From Byssothecium circinans (Eukaryota > Ascomycota > Dothideomycetes > Pleosporales > Massarinaceae), in assembly GCA_010015675.1 (NCBI GenBank), contig ML976978.1:1336014-1358521 (forward strand): a stretch of DNA of 22,508 nt, given 5' to 3'. The notes below the pieces were generated by a model. It was not told the origin of the DNA, searched no databases, and saw nothing but the letters and a program-made list of their open reading frames with translations. Below, one piece after another: positions 1 to 9,951 of this stretch; position 1 is the stretch's first letter, and the number at the start of each line of letters is the position of its first letter. Position numbers and translations under genes: made by a program.

Positions 1-51
1 TGGGCGGTTCGATGGTGTGGGCGGTTCGATGGTGTGGGCGGTTCAATGGTG
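1..51. repeat. Three tandem 17-bp subterminal repeats
   Basis: Three contiguous copies of TGGGCGGTTCGATGGTG lie at 1-17, 18-34 and 35-51; the third has A for G at its eleventh base. The reverse complement, CACCATCGAACCGCCCA, fits the same consensus as the tandem 17-mers in the two other pogo-like ends. They are probably transposase binding sites. More copies may lie off the edge. Confidence 0.85.
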
Positions 52-59
52 GAATACGT
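1..59. mobile_element. Terminus of a pogo/Fot1-like DNA transposon extending off the left edge
   Basis: The sequence ends in the octamer GAATACGT followed by a TA dinucleotide (60-61), which would be the target-site duplication typical of Tc1/mariner-pogo elements. Read inward (reverse complement) it is ACGTATTC followed by three copies of a 17-mer. This matches the design of the complete pogo-like element at 16023-17873 and of the element beginning at 22294, which has the identical octamer. The element interior lies to the left, outside the window, so family membership rests on terminus similarity only. Confidence 0.7.
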
Positions 60-61
60 TA

Positions 62-795
62 GTAATAATATATAAAAAAGATCTAAGTAGGATTCTTATA
101 AAGAATAATATAATAGCTATAAGTATATACGCCTAATTTCTATTACTACTAGGTACGTAGAGGCTTTGTATATTAAGAGAGATAAATCTAGTTAATACTA
201 TTAAAGTTATCTATAAACTTCTTATTAAAGTCTTTAGTATTAACCTTATTATTAGGTACTATAGTAGAAGCTTTAGCGTATATAAAGGATTTAGTATTAA
301 TTAGAATAAGCTTAGTCGTCTTATAGAGCTCTACTTTAAATATCTAAAGACTCTCTAAATTAGTAGGGCTTTTAGTAGAAGGAACTAAAGGTATTATAAT
401 ATATTATAATACTATATTTTATTATATAGCACGTTATTAAGCTATTATAGTAGTAGTATATAGGTAGTATTTTAATAAAAAGGAGTCTAGTATAGCTAGA
501 GACTAGAAGTACTAATAAGCGCTAGTCCTAGTTAGGCTAAAAAAACTTAATACTAAAAACCTATTATAAGAAATATTATTATATATAACTTACGTATTAT
601 TTACTTATTTATCTCTTATACCTAAAAGCTAAATATATACTAAAAAAACACTAAGTCTATTAAGTCTACTAAGCAAGTCTAGGTAAAAGACTTAACTTAC
701 TTAATAAAAACTAGACTGCTAACTTAGCTTACTTAGTGTTACTAAGTCACCAAGTCATCAAGCAAGTCTACAAGTTAACTTGCTTGTTGACAAGT
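62..795 (-). mobile_element. RIP-degraded DNA transposon relic, possibly hAT-like, minus strand
   Basis: This stretch is very AT-rich with few TpG or CpA dinucleotides, as expected after RIP, and has no intact reading frame. Translated on the minus strand and allowing for RIP stops, about 300 down to 62 contains a segment resembling the N-terminus of fungal hAT transposases: an acidic stretch with FIDNFNSIN, then a KxxVYxYxYxI segment, then KNPTxIF, where the family has a BED-type zinc finger region. The match is by eye and weak. The pogo-like end at 1-59 is inserted in it at TA 60-61. The right end merges into a less mutated zone with short AAGTC repeats (651-796). No far end is visible, so inverted repeats cannot be checked. 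Confidence 0.4.
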
Positions 796-796
796 C
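651..796. repeat. Cluster of AAGTC/GACTT subterminal repeats with a 12-bp palindrome
   Basis: AAGTC occurs at 653, 662, 675, 744, 752, 764 and 792, often as CAAGTC. A perfect palindrome CAAGTTAACTTG lies at 771-782. This stretch keeps more CpA and TpG than the AT-rich DNA to its left. Such clustered short motifs are common in the subterminal regions of hAT elements, which would make this the 5' end of the relic at 62-795 and place its outer border near 785-796. That reading is an inference. Confidence 0.45.
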
Positions 797-838
797 TGCG
801 GCCCAAAGTAGATTTGGTGTATGCCATAACTAACACAG

Positions 839-1976
839 GAACAGTGACGGTCCGTTGGACAGAGACGGCGATGTTACCAAATTCTTTGAGAATACACCGG
901 TGATTGGGCTTGTGATAGCGGGAATTCACGCCCTGGCTGGAAACGAGGTTTGTCTAACCATCAGTGACTCTGTGAATACGCATATTGACGACTTGTAAAG
1001 GAACAAGCAGCCAGAGCGCTTGCGAAAACCACAAACGGGTCAATCATTGCTATTGGCATCTTTCTCGGAATGATCATTGGAGGCACAGTTGGCTGTCCCG
1101 TACTTGGTGCAGTAATCGGTGCTGGCCTCGCATCGCCTGCTGGGATTTTTGCGGAGACCCAGATTGCAGACAGGCTGATAGACGACCCGCGGGTTCGGGC
1201 TGACATCCAAGAAGCAAATGCTGAGAGGTATATTTTCGAGACGTTTCGTAACATGATTGCTGCAGGTGCCGCATCTTGGCTTGCCGGATATCTGGCAAAC
1301 TTGAACATGTCGCAAATCTCATCGTTCTTCTCAAGGGTGGCGGTCAAAGTTGTCCAAAACAAGGGCGGAAATATTGCTACCGACTTCGGAGCGTATTGTG
1401 TATTCAAGTAGTAAGTGCCACATGTCGGGAGAATGGAAGATCGACTGACTTGAATACTTTCACAGCATCATCAATGCTCTCCGTGGCGGCCAGATTAAGA
1501 GTTGGGAAGATGCAGAGAAGGCATTTGAAAAAGCTAAAGAAGAAGCCGGCGAGAAATCCGAGGTCCCATCGACTGTTCTGCCCATCGCAGGATGTAAATA
1601 CGCGATCAAGATCTGGGGCACAAACTCGGCTTTCACTTGCGTTGACAACACCGAGATGAGACTGCGTTATTATTGTGGAAGCACGACTCAGCGGTTCCGC
1701 TGTACGTATTACGAAGGAAATATGGGCTTCATCTGCGAAGGAGCAGATGGTGGAAAAGGACGTTATCTCGGGTATGATAGCTATGAAACGCTGTCCTGCC
1801 AGGCATACTATCAACGAGGCTGGGAGCATATCAATGTTATGTCCGAGGAAGGCGGTGGATACAAACTCTGGATGACGAAAGATGATCATTTCGCCCCTGT
1901 CCAGAAGGTGAATACGGATACGGTGAAGATGATGGCGACTAGTACAACACGGGTGGAATTCGTGAAAGTTGGCTGA
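839..1976 (+). CDS. 5'-incomplete gene for a glycine-zipper, cysteine-containing protein of unknown function
   Basis: Three exons join in frame: 839-947 (first full codon 840), 1001-1410 and 1466-1976, stop TGA. The introns are 53 bp (948-1000) and 55 bp (1411-1465, donor GTAAGT, acceptor CACAG). The visible product is about 306 residues. It has an acidic start; a hydrophobic glycine-rich stretch at about residues 50-87 with GxxxG spacing (GIFLGMIIGGTVG) that could insert in a membrane; a charged helical stretch at about 160-180; and a C-terminal third with about six cysteines and many aromatics. No start codon fits upstream. The first exon is preceded by a canonical branch and acceptor (ACTAACACAG, ending 838), but no donor lies between it and the AT-rich DNA at about 795, so the 5' exon is missing or displaced. 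The first in-frame ATG (1070) would discard sequence that reads as coding. I do not recognise the family. Confidence 0.65.
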
Positions 1977-2397
1977 ATGCAAACATAGTATGCTTGAGTG
2001 GATATAGCGAGTACGAGGTTCATGACATAGGGAGTACGAACTCTTCTTCGACGGCTTCTCTTTGTTCATCTACCGTTCTTTCTATTGGCGATCTGTCACC
2101 ATAATCCTTCTTTTCTTAACCAGCAGATGCATTTGCTTGCTGAAAAGGCGAAGTTTCGTTCCTTGTTTGCTTCACTGCTTATTAGTACCATATGGTAGCT
2201 GACCCAATAGAACCATTGGAAGTGAAGGGAGTTTATGGTTCTGCATACTTCTAAATTGAATGCCATTACCTATATGTTGATGAACATAATTGGAGAAGCC
2301 ACCGGATCAACCAGGAGACCTTTAAAAGTAGGCAACACGTAAAGTGGACCTCGGTATGTGGTCATGCGCTAGGAAGCGCTAGGGCTGCGCCTAACGA

Positions 2398-2413
2398 AGA
2401 TAGCGAGCACGTG
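2398..2413 (+). promoter_or_regulatory. GATA site next to a CACGTG E-box upstream of XDH
   Basis: AGATAG at 2398-2403 fits the fungal GATA-factor consensus HGATAR, and CACGTG at 2408-2413 is a perfect bHLH E-box. Both lie about 330-345 bp upstream of the XDH start. Purine-degradation genes in Aspergillus nidulans are under the nitrogen GATA activator AreA, so such sites are plausible. Short motifs like these also arise by chance. Confidence 0.3.
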
Positions 2414-2515
2414 ACTACCCCTCCGGCACGCTAATGTGGCGGCCATCGGCGAGCTCCTGCACCGCAGTAAGTGCACGCCAAACCCTTTTCAACGTATCAG
2501 AGGTATGCCACGGGA

Positions 2516-2521
2516 TGATAA
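2516..2521 (+). promoter_or_regulatory. Candidate GATA (AreA-type) site TGATAA
   Basis: TGATAA matches HGATAR and lies about 220 bp upstream of the XDH start codon, a usual distance for nitrogen-responsive GATA sites. A clear UaY-type pathway-specific site (TCGG-N6-CCGA) was looked for by eye and not found. Confidence 0.3.
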
Positions 2522-2741
2522 GGCACGTTCACGCCTACTCTTATTCGCTCATTGAATAGCTACATCTATTGATCTAAAATCTCTCTACTGCGGTCGAGCA
2601 TGGCCTTCATTTCCGACTGACGTTCCCCACTTCATTGGCTTTGTAGCTTTGTGGGACTCCATCACCAGCAAGTCAACTTCTTCCAGCGTTCTTCCTTCTA
2701 TATTTTTTCCGTAAGAATTTATACGGTTCTGCCTTTTCGAT

Positions 2742-5700
2742 ATGGCGCCTGGTCTTGTCTCGCCGCAGCCAGCTGTCTCGAGCGATGCGTCGCAATCATT
2801 GAGCTCGGTTACCGCGTCCTATGACGATACCTTACAGTTCTACCTCAACGGGACAAAGGTGACCCTTGATGCAGCGGATCCAGAAGTCACCCTTCTTGAG
2901 TATTTGAGAGGTATTGGCCTTACTGGGACGAAGCTAGGCTGTGCAGAGGGTGGTTGTGGTGCTTGCACTGTTGTATGTTTTGCCACTGTTGACACAATCT
3001 CCGCATATTTGGGTGACGTTCCAAAGTACTTTGTGAGCTGAGACGGCGGCATCAAAGCTGACTAGGGATAGGTCGTATCACAATACAACCCCACGACGAA
3101 GAAGATATACCATGCCTCCGTAAACGCCTGCCTGGCGCCGCTCGTCAGTGTCGATGGGAAACATGTTATAACAGTGGAGGGGATAGGGAATGTGAAAAAT
3201 CCACATCCGGCGCAGGAGCGGATAGCGAAAGGCAATGGCAGTCAGTGCGGCTTCTGTACTCCGGGCATAGTGATGAGCTTGTATGCTCTTCTCCGGAATA
3301 CCGAGGCGCCGCCCGAACACGAAGTTGAGGAAGCCTTTGATGGCAATCTTTGCAGGTGTACTGGATACAGGCCTATACTAGACGCCGCCCAGAGTTTCAA
3401 CTCGAAAGCAGGATGCGGGAAGGCTACAGAAAATGGTGGCAGCGGATGTTGTATGGAGAAGAGTGAGAACGGGGGATGCTGCAAGAGCAATGGGGACGAC
3501 TCACAGCCTATCAAGAAGTTCACGCCGCCTGGTTTCATTGAATATAAGCCAGATACCGAACTCATTTTTCCTCCGCAGCTACGAAAACACGAGTTCAAGC
3601 CTCTTGCTTTCGGCACAAAAAGAAAGCGATGGTACAGGCCAGTGACTCTACAACAGTTGCTTGAGATCAAAAGTGTGTATCCATCAGCAAAGATCATCGG
3701 AGGCAGTACCGAGACGCAGATAGAGATCAAGTTCAAGGCGCAACACTACAGCGCTTCGGTGTTCGTGGGCGATATTGCAGAGTTGCGGCAGTTCTCTTTT
3801 CAGGACGAATATCTCGAGATTGGCGGAAATGTGGTTCTCACTGATCTTGAGCAAATATGTCGAGATGCTATTGAGCACTACGGAGAAATAAAAGCGCAGC
3901 CGTTTGCCGCCATTCTGAAGCAGATCCGGTATTTTGCAGGACGACAGATTCGGAATGTGGGAACACCGGCCGGCAACCTAGCCACAGCCAGCCCGATTTC
4001 AGATCTGAATCCCGTATTTATGGCAAGCAATGCTACACTCGTTGCAAAAAGCCTAGAAGAGACGACCGAAATCCCCATGTCCACTTTCTTTAAAGGTTAC
4101 CGAGCGACTGGCCTGGCGCCGAACGCCATAATCGCAAGCCTCAAGATCCCCGTGGCGAAAGAGAAGGGTGAGTTTATACGCGCATACAAGCAGGCTAAAA
4201 GGAAAGACGACGACATTGCGATTGTCAATGCTGCCTTGCGGATATCTCTCGGTGATGACGATATTGTTCAGAGTGTGGATCTGGTCTACGGCGGAATGGC
4301 TCCCACCACAATTGCAGCGAAGAAGGCGATGGATTTCTTGCACGGCAAGAAATTCACTGATTTAAAGACGCTCGAAGGTGTCATGGGTACACTTGAAGAA
4401 GACTTTGATCTTCGGTTTGGTGTACCTGGTGGCATGGCGACGTACAGGAAGTCTCTCGCACTGGGCTTCTTCTACAAATTCTACCATGACGTCCTTGCCC
4501 AACTCAACGCTGGAGCCGCCGACCTTGATTCTCAGGCCATCGGCGAGATTGAAAGAGATATCAGCAAGGGCGAGAAGGATCACAAGGCCGCGGAAGCATA
4601 TACGCAGAGGATACTAGGCACACAAAAACCCCATGGCGCGGCGATGCAACAGTGCACAGGTGAAGCGCAATATACAGACGACATACCGCTCCAGAGAAAT
4701 GAATTGTATGGGTGCCTTGTCTTATCGACAAAGGCGCATGCGAAACTTGTCAGCGTTGACCCTGAGCCTGCACTTGATCTTCCAGGAGTTGCAGCATGGG
4801 TGGATCACAACGACTTAGCCTCTCCTGAGGCGAATTGGTGGGGAGCTCCGGCCTGCGATGAGACGTTTTTTGCGGTTGATGAGGTATTCACAGCTGGGCA
4901 ACCCATTGGAATGATTCTCGCAGATACGGCGAAGCGCGCAGAGCAAGCAGCACGAGCAGTCAAGATTGAGTACGAAGAACTCCCCGCAATCTTCACAATC
5001 GAGGAGGCCATCGCCAAAGAGAGCTTTTTTAACCACTTCCGGTACATTAGGAAGGGAGACACGGAGAAGGCGTTTGCGGAAGCTGATCATGTATTCACTG
5101 GAGTCGCGCGTATGGGCGGTCAAGAGCATTTCTACCTCGAAACACAGGCTTGTTTGGCGGTACCCAAGCCGGAAAATGGAGAAATGGAGGTCTTCAGCAG
5201 CACGCAGAACCCCGCTGAAACGCAAGCTTACGTTGCGAAGGTGGTTGGTGTATCGGCGAATAAGATCGTTTCACGGGTCAAGCGTATGGGAGGTGGTTTC
5301 GGAGGGAAGGAGACACGCTCAGTTCAACTGGCGGGTATTGTCACCTGCGCTGCAAACAAGGTCCGACGACCTGTCCGATGCATGTTAAACCGTGACGAAG
5401 ACATACTCACCTCAGGCCAACGCCATCCTTTCCTCGGCCGCTGGAAAGTCGCTGTCAATAAAGACGGCAAGCTGCAAGCCCTCGACACAGATGTGTTTTG
5501 CAACGGCGGCTGGAGCCAAGATCTTTCTGGTGCTGTCGTTGAACGTTCCCTCTCGCATATCGACAACTGCTACTCTATACCCAACATTCATGTACGCGGT
5601 CGTGTAGCAAAGACGAACACCGTCTCGAATACAGCTTTCCGAGGCTTTGGCGGACCGCAAGGCATGTTCATTGCGGAGAGCTATATGGAAGAAATTGCCG

Positions 5701-6973
5701 ACCACTTGAAGATCCCCGTGGAAAAGCTGCGAGAAATCAACATGTACTCACCTGGAACCAACATGGTCACGCATTTCAACCAGGAGCTCAAGGACTGGTA
5801 TGTTCCACTCATGTACAAGCAGGTCCAGGAGTCATCCGCCTACGCGCAACGCCGCAGTGAGATTGAGCAATGGAACAAGACGCACAAGTGGAATAAGCGT
5901 GGTCTGGCACTGATCCCAACCAAGTTCGGCATTTCCTTCACGGCACTGTTCTTGAACCAGGCTGGTGCTCTCGTGCACATTTATCATGACGGATCTGTCC
6001 TAGTCGCCCATGGCGGCACCGAGATGGGCCAAGGTCTACACACGAAGATGACCATGATCACAGCCGAAGCCCTCGGCGTTCCTCTATCGTCCGTTTTCAT
6101 CTCAGAGACCGCTACCAATACCGTGGCGAACGCGTCCTCAACCGCTGCATCAGCCTCGTCGGATCTGAACGGATATGCCATCTTCAATGCCTGTGAGCAA
6201 ATCAACGAACGGCTCCGGCCCTACCGCGAAGAATTGGGTCCAAACGCCAGCATGAAAGATATAGCTCACGCCGCTTACTTCGACCGTGTCAATCTTTCCG
6301 CACAAGGCTTCTACAAGACTCCCGACATCGGTTACGTATGGGGCGAGAACACGGGACAGATGTTCTTTTACTTCACTCAAGGTGTTGCTGCCGCCGAGGT
6401 AGAGATTGATACATTGACTGGGGACTGGACGACCAGAAGAGTAGATATCAAGATGGATGTGGGCCGGTCGATCAATCCATCGGTCGACTATGGACAGATT
6501 GAGGGCGCCTTTGTGCAGGGTCAGGGACTCTTTACCACGGAAGAGAGCCTGTGGCAGCGCAACACTGGAGGGATCTTCACGAAAGGTCCCGGCGCGTATA
6601 AGATCCCTAGCTTTAGGGATATTCCGCAGGTGTTCAACGTTTCGCTGCTCAAGGATGTGCAGTGGGAGAACCTCCGCACTATTCAGCGAAGTCGCGGAGT
6701 CGGTAAGTCGGCTTATTCTAGATGCGGTTGATGGAGATGTGATCCGACTAACGCATTGTAGGCGAACCTCCTCTCTTCATGGGCAGCGCTGTCTTCTTCG
6801 CTATCCGTGATGCCTTGAAGGCTGCGCGCGCAGAATTTGGCGAAACAAGCCTCTTGTCGCTACAGAGTCCCGCGACGCCAGAACGCATTCGAGTTTCTTG
6901 TGCGGACCCGATTTTGAAGAGAGCATGGGTAGAACCGGAAGAGGGGGAGAAGAGCTGGTTCGTTAGTATTTAG
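2742..6973 (+). CDS. XDH: Xanthine dehydrogenase (molybdopterin/FAD/[2Fe-2S] purine hydroxylase)
   Basis: The enzyme oxidises hypoxanthine to xanthine and xanthine to urate, passing electrons from molybdenum through two [2Fe-2S] clusters to FAD and NAD+. Exons 2742-2972, 3072-6702 and 6762-6973 give 1,357 residues, the normal fungal length. Introns are 99 bp (2973-3071) and 59 bp (6703-6761, GTAAGT donor, GACTAACG branch). The domain order is classical. The plant-type ferredoxin cluster has Cys67, 72 and 75. The second cluster has Cys136, 139, 171 and 173 ([18 protein letters not shown]). A cysteine-rich linker has Cys192, 203, 204, 213 and 214. The FAD domain has [10 protein letters not shown] from residue 284. 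The molybdopterin domain has QEHFYLE (Gln761), GGFGGKE (from 817), [10 protein letters not shown] (Arg934) and GTEMGQG (from 1059). The catalytic Glu1289 lies in VGEPPL, just after the second intron junction. The protein is expected to be cytosolic. Aspergillus also has a paralogous purine hydroxylase (HxnS) acting on nicotinate; I judge this XDH (HxA type) from overall similarity but cannot fully exclude the paralogue. Confidence 0.96.
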
Positions 6974-7504
6974 ACTGTAGAGGTCGTATGGATGTCAATG
7001 TAACCCAACACTGGTCGAAGTACAGCAACCGATACGAAAGCTCCAGTATGGCTCGTGACTATCATTTACTCAAGACGCTTGGGCTGGATGGTCTTGACAA
7101 GCAATACACAAAGTAAGCCCTTGATTGCCTCCCAGTATTGCGTATCCTCCGATTTCTTTCAAGCTTCAGACACACGGCGAGATTCTGGAGGTTCGTCATC
7201 TATGGTATGGGAGGCCTCAAATTGACCGTAAGCAACGATGTGTTTATGTATATAATGTCGGTGTAGTTGGTGTTTAACTGCGAGCCCTGGAGGGTTTTAG
7301 CGGTCCTGCGATGCTCGGAAGTAGGGGCAACTTGGTGTGTTTTGCGGGATTCGGCAGGTACGACCTTGATGTGTAGCATTAAAGACTGGATTCTTGAAGT
7401 ACAGCGTGACTTTACTACAGACAAGTTGACTGATCTCAATAATGGTAACAAACAAATTCACGCTACTATATGTACTGTTTCTTCCGTTTTGATCACGCAA
7501 TGTA
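6974..7504. other. Convergent 3' intergenic region between XDH and HMG-CoA lyase
   Basis: These 531 bp lie between the stop codons of two convergent genes and should hold both 3' UTRs and polyadenylation signals. I see no conserved open frame, RNA gene or repeat in them. Confidence 0.6.
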
Positions 7505-8746
7505 TTACTCCTGTCGTTTCCTCATCTGCGCCAGCGTCGCCTTCCCAGCCCGGCTGCCATTCGCCCTCCCAATCTCATTCGATATCCACTCACCCACCTC
7601 GGACAACTTGTCGATATCGACACCCGTCTTTGCGCCCAAGCTGTGGAAGAGATGGACCAGGTCTTCCGTGGCCACATTGCCAGTCGCGCCGGGACTGAAG
7701 GGGCAGCCGCCCAGCCCAGCAACCGCCGAGTCAAAGGTCCGTATACCGTGCTCGAGCCCGATAACGGAGTTGACGAGGGCCTGCCCGTATGTGTCGTGGA
7801 AGTGCAGCGCTATGTCGCTCTTCTCTACACCCGCAGCGCTCAGAGTCTTTAGAAGCTCTGCCGTCTTGGGAGCCGTTCCCATGCCTGTTGTGTCCGCTAC
7901 CGAGATCTCGTCTGCGCCCATCTCAAGCAAGCTCACGGCGAGATTGGCTACCTTGTGCGGGTCCACGTTCGGTCCCTCGTAAGGGCATCCCAAAGCCACC
8001 GAGATATATGCTCGCACGTTGAGGTCCATCTCCTTCGCTCTTGCCATTATGGGTTCAAACCGCTTCAGCGACTCTTCTATGGAGCAGTTTGTGTTCTTCT
8101 GCGTGAACGACTCGGTTGCGGCGGTGAAAATGGACAACTCCGTGAGAGGTGCCGATCCCGAGCTCCCTCTTTCTTTCCCCATAGCTTCAGCACCGGATGA
8201 TGCCGAGGGCATTGCATTCGGATGCTGTGAAGAGGTGTTCAGCGCTGGGCCGTCGTCGATGCCAGGTGATGGCGGCGGAGTAGGGTAAGCGTTTTGCCCG
8301 GAGTTCTTCGACTGCCATACGGACAGGAAGTTATCCAGGCCTCGGACGTTCGGGAGCAGCCATTGGTAGGTTATGGGATGTGGTGATTGTGGCGTTGACG
8401 CGAGGATTTTCTCAAGGATTTCGGACGAGTTTGCCATCTACGCCAGCCTGTCAGCAGTGCATAGGTGTTGTGTACAGAAGTATGAACTGACCTGTGGCAC
8501 CCATTTCGGCGACACGAATGATCCTGCCTCGATCGTCCTCAGACCAGTCCTCGCTAGCCTGTGTACTAGTTCGATCTTCGTCGCGACGGGTATGCTCGTC
8601 TTCTCGTTCTGTAGACCATCTCTTGGTCCGACCTCGACGATGCGCACGTAGTCGGCACGGTTCGACGACGCTGTGGCGTAGCTTCTACGGCAGGGATGGC
8701 GGGCTGCGAGGCGCGCAGTACGTAAAAACATGAATTTGGAGGACAT
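7505..8746 (-). CDS. Hydroxymethylglutaryl-CoA lyase, probably mitochondrial
   Basis: The enzyme cleaves HMG-CoA into acetyl-CoA and acetoacetate, the last step of leucine breakdown. The two exons are 8492-8746 and 7505-8437, with a 54-bp intron (8438-8491, GCTGAC branch). I prefer the Met at 8746 (395 residues) because it opens a typical mitochondrial presequence (MSSKFMFLRTARLAARHP, rich in Arg and Ser and without acids). An in-frame Met at 8818 would add 24 residues. Family marks are RDGLQNE (Arg42, Asp43), SFVSPKWVPQ spanning the intron junction, VALGCPYEG, the metal-binding HFH (His297, His299), and the G-loop GGCPFSPGATGN with catalytic Cys330. One oddity is a low-complexity Ser/Pro/Gly-rich insertion at about residues 126-183 (nucleotides 8144-8317) between LPNVRGLDNF and LTELSIF, where bacterial and animal enzymes have a short loop. 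It remains in frame and is probably a surface loop. The gene is convergent with XDH; no functional link is evident. Confidence 0.93.
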
Positions 8747-9012
8747 TGGGATGTGGTAGGATGGCAAAGAAAGCTTCAAGATTGCGGGGATTCCAGTTTG
8801 CTGCGTGGGCGACTGCACGCGGTTGTGGAGTGATGCGGGGAGCTTTAGCCTTCACCTCGGCAGGAAGCTTGGGGCGTTTGGCGGCTTTGCTCAAATAGTT
8901 ATGCATTTGATGCAACGCACAGTCCTAGTATCATGTACGTTGGCTTTATTATGACTTCTCACATCACCTTACAGAAAGCTGGAGGGAATATCCTATCCTA
9001 TTCCTCGTAACG

Positions 9013-9905
9013 CTAATCGACAGAAATACAAATGCCACCCATACGAGGGCATCGTTCTCGTATTGGCCCGGCATCGTGAAGTATTGATGTGTATCTCTCA
9101 GCCCCCCTGGAAGCCATTCGTGAATATCCTTCCCTTTTCTCCGGCCGTTGGAGGATATGAGGGGAGTTCGTCCAACTCATTGCTGATGGTCCGGCATCGT
9201 GCGTCTCGTCGGCACGCCTCGTCATGTTGATTTCTCCTTTGCCGCCAAGTCTCCGACGACAAATTTGCTTGACTTTCTCATATGCGTTCAGTTCCGTTTT
9301 CAAGGATTCAACCTGCCTCTTCTGCTTGTTGTTCTCGGTTTTTGCATTTGACCAATCCCTCTGCCACAGGTTTGCGCTTTCTGTTTCGCTGCTTAGGTTC
9401 TCCTTGAGATTGTCGATCTTCCTCTGCATCTCCACCTGCATCTCCGCCTTCTCCATTCGCTCGCGCTCGATCTGTGCCTTGAGTATCATGATCTCGTTCT
9501 CCATCTTCCTCTTCGTTGTCGTCCATTCGTTTCGCTCAGTATCGATATCATCGACCTGCATCCGTCAGTCTCGAGTGCGAATTTCCTTCGACTTCAACTT
9601 ACAAGAGCACGCATCTTCTTCGTTGGAGAGTCTTCGATAAACACGGCTGCTTTGCGCTTGGTACTGGGTCTGGTAGCCATTGTAGAGGGCTTTGTGGATA
9701 TGGCTAGTCGAGAGCTTGGTCTGTCGTCGATAAGTCCAAGGCGATGGAGTAGCGTCGTCGGTGGATTGGAAAGGTACGAGAAGAGACGCGGGCTATATGT
9801 GGTCGCTAGCTCGGAGACCCCCGCTGCCAAATCTCTCACCTGCGCAGGTAATTTTTGTAGAGCAACTGAAGGGTCCACAAACGACTGTCGAGATCGCCGG
9901 AACAA
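9013..9905 (-). CDS. Coiled-coil protein of unknown function (array member A)
   Basis: Exons 9603-9905 and 9013-9555 flank a 47-bp intron (9556-9602; donor GTAAGT, CTGAC branch, GCAG acceptor). From the Met at 9905 the product is 281 residues; from the Met at 9680 it is 206. A TATATATA at 9944-9951 is close to the first Met, which slightly favours the inner start, although the N-terminal extension reads like protein. A lysine-rich, nuclear-signal-like stretch (STKRKAAVF, SPTKKMRAL) precedes the intron. After it a coiled coil begins with VDDIDTERNEW and runs about 90 residues, rich in Glu, Lys and Gln with heptad spacing. A polar tail follows with two HDAGP motifs. The layout TKKMRAL-intron-VDDIDT is shared with the next two genes. 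I recognise no named family; a small nuclear or DNA-associated protein is a guess. Confidence 0.65.
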
Positions 9906-9943
9906 GGTAAGAGAAGCTTGCTAGTCGGAGGTGATACTCTGGT

Positions 9944-9951
9944 TATATATA
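9944..9951 (-). promoter_or_regulatory. TATA box of coiled-coil gene A
   Basis: TATATATA in otherwise mixed-composition DNA lies 39 bp upstream of the first possible start (9905) and about 265 bp upstream of the second (9680) of the minus-strand gene. Similar TATATATA lies upstream of coiled-coil gene B, supporting a role. Confidence 0.4.

Larger units (their letters stand above)
1977..2741. other. Intergenic region and XDH promoter
   Basis: I find no open frame of note in these 765 bp. The left part would hold the 3' UTR of the upstream gene; the right part is the likely promoter and 5' leader of xanthine dehydrogenase, ending in a pyrimidine-rich stretch (about 2670-2730) typical of fungal leaders. 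A direct repeat GCGCTAGG occurs twice near 2367-2382. Candidate factor sites are listed separately. Confidence 0.6.

Noticed and set aside
1..51. Regular 17-bp repeats as a possible CRISPR-like or satellite array
   Set aside because: The copies are contiguous with no spacers and sit just inside a TA-flanked transposon terminus, as in the other pogo-like ends.
819..838. A short intron just before the first exon of the upstream gene (donors at 809 or 819)
   Set aside because: It would be 20-31 bp long, too short for splicing, and gives no start codon upstream.
1404..2069. Minus-strand 221-residue open frame opposite the upstream gene
   Set aside because: It lies antisense to two well-spliced exons with consistent coding character and shows no domain-like features; it is a shadow frame.
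7470..8437. Plus-strand open frames opposite HMG-CoA lyase
   Set aside because: All are shadows of a clearly recognised minus-strand gene.
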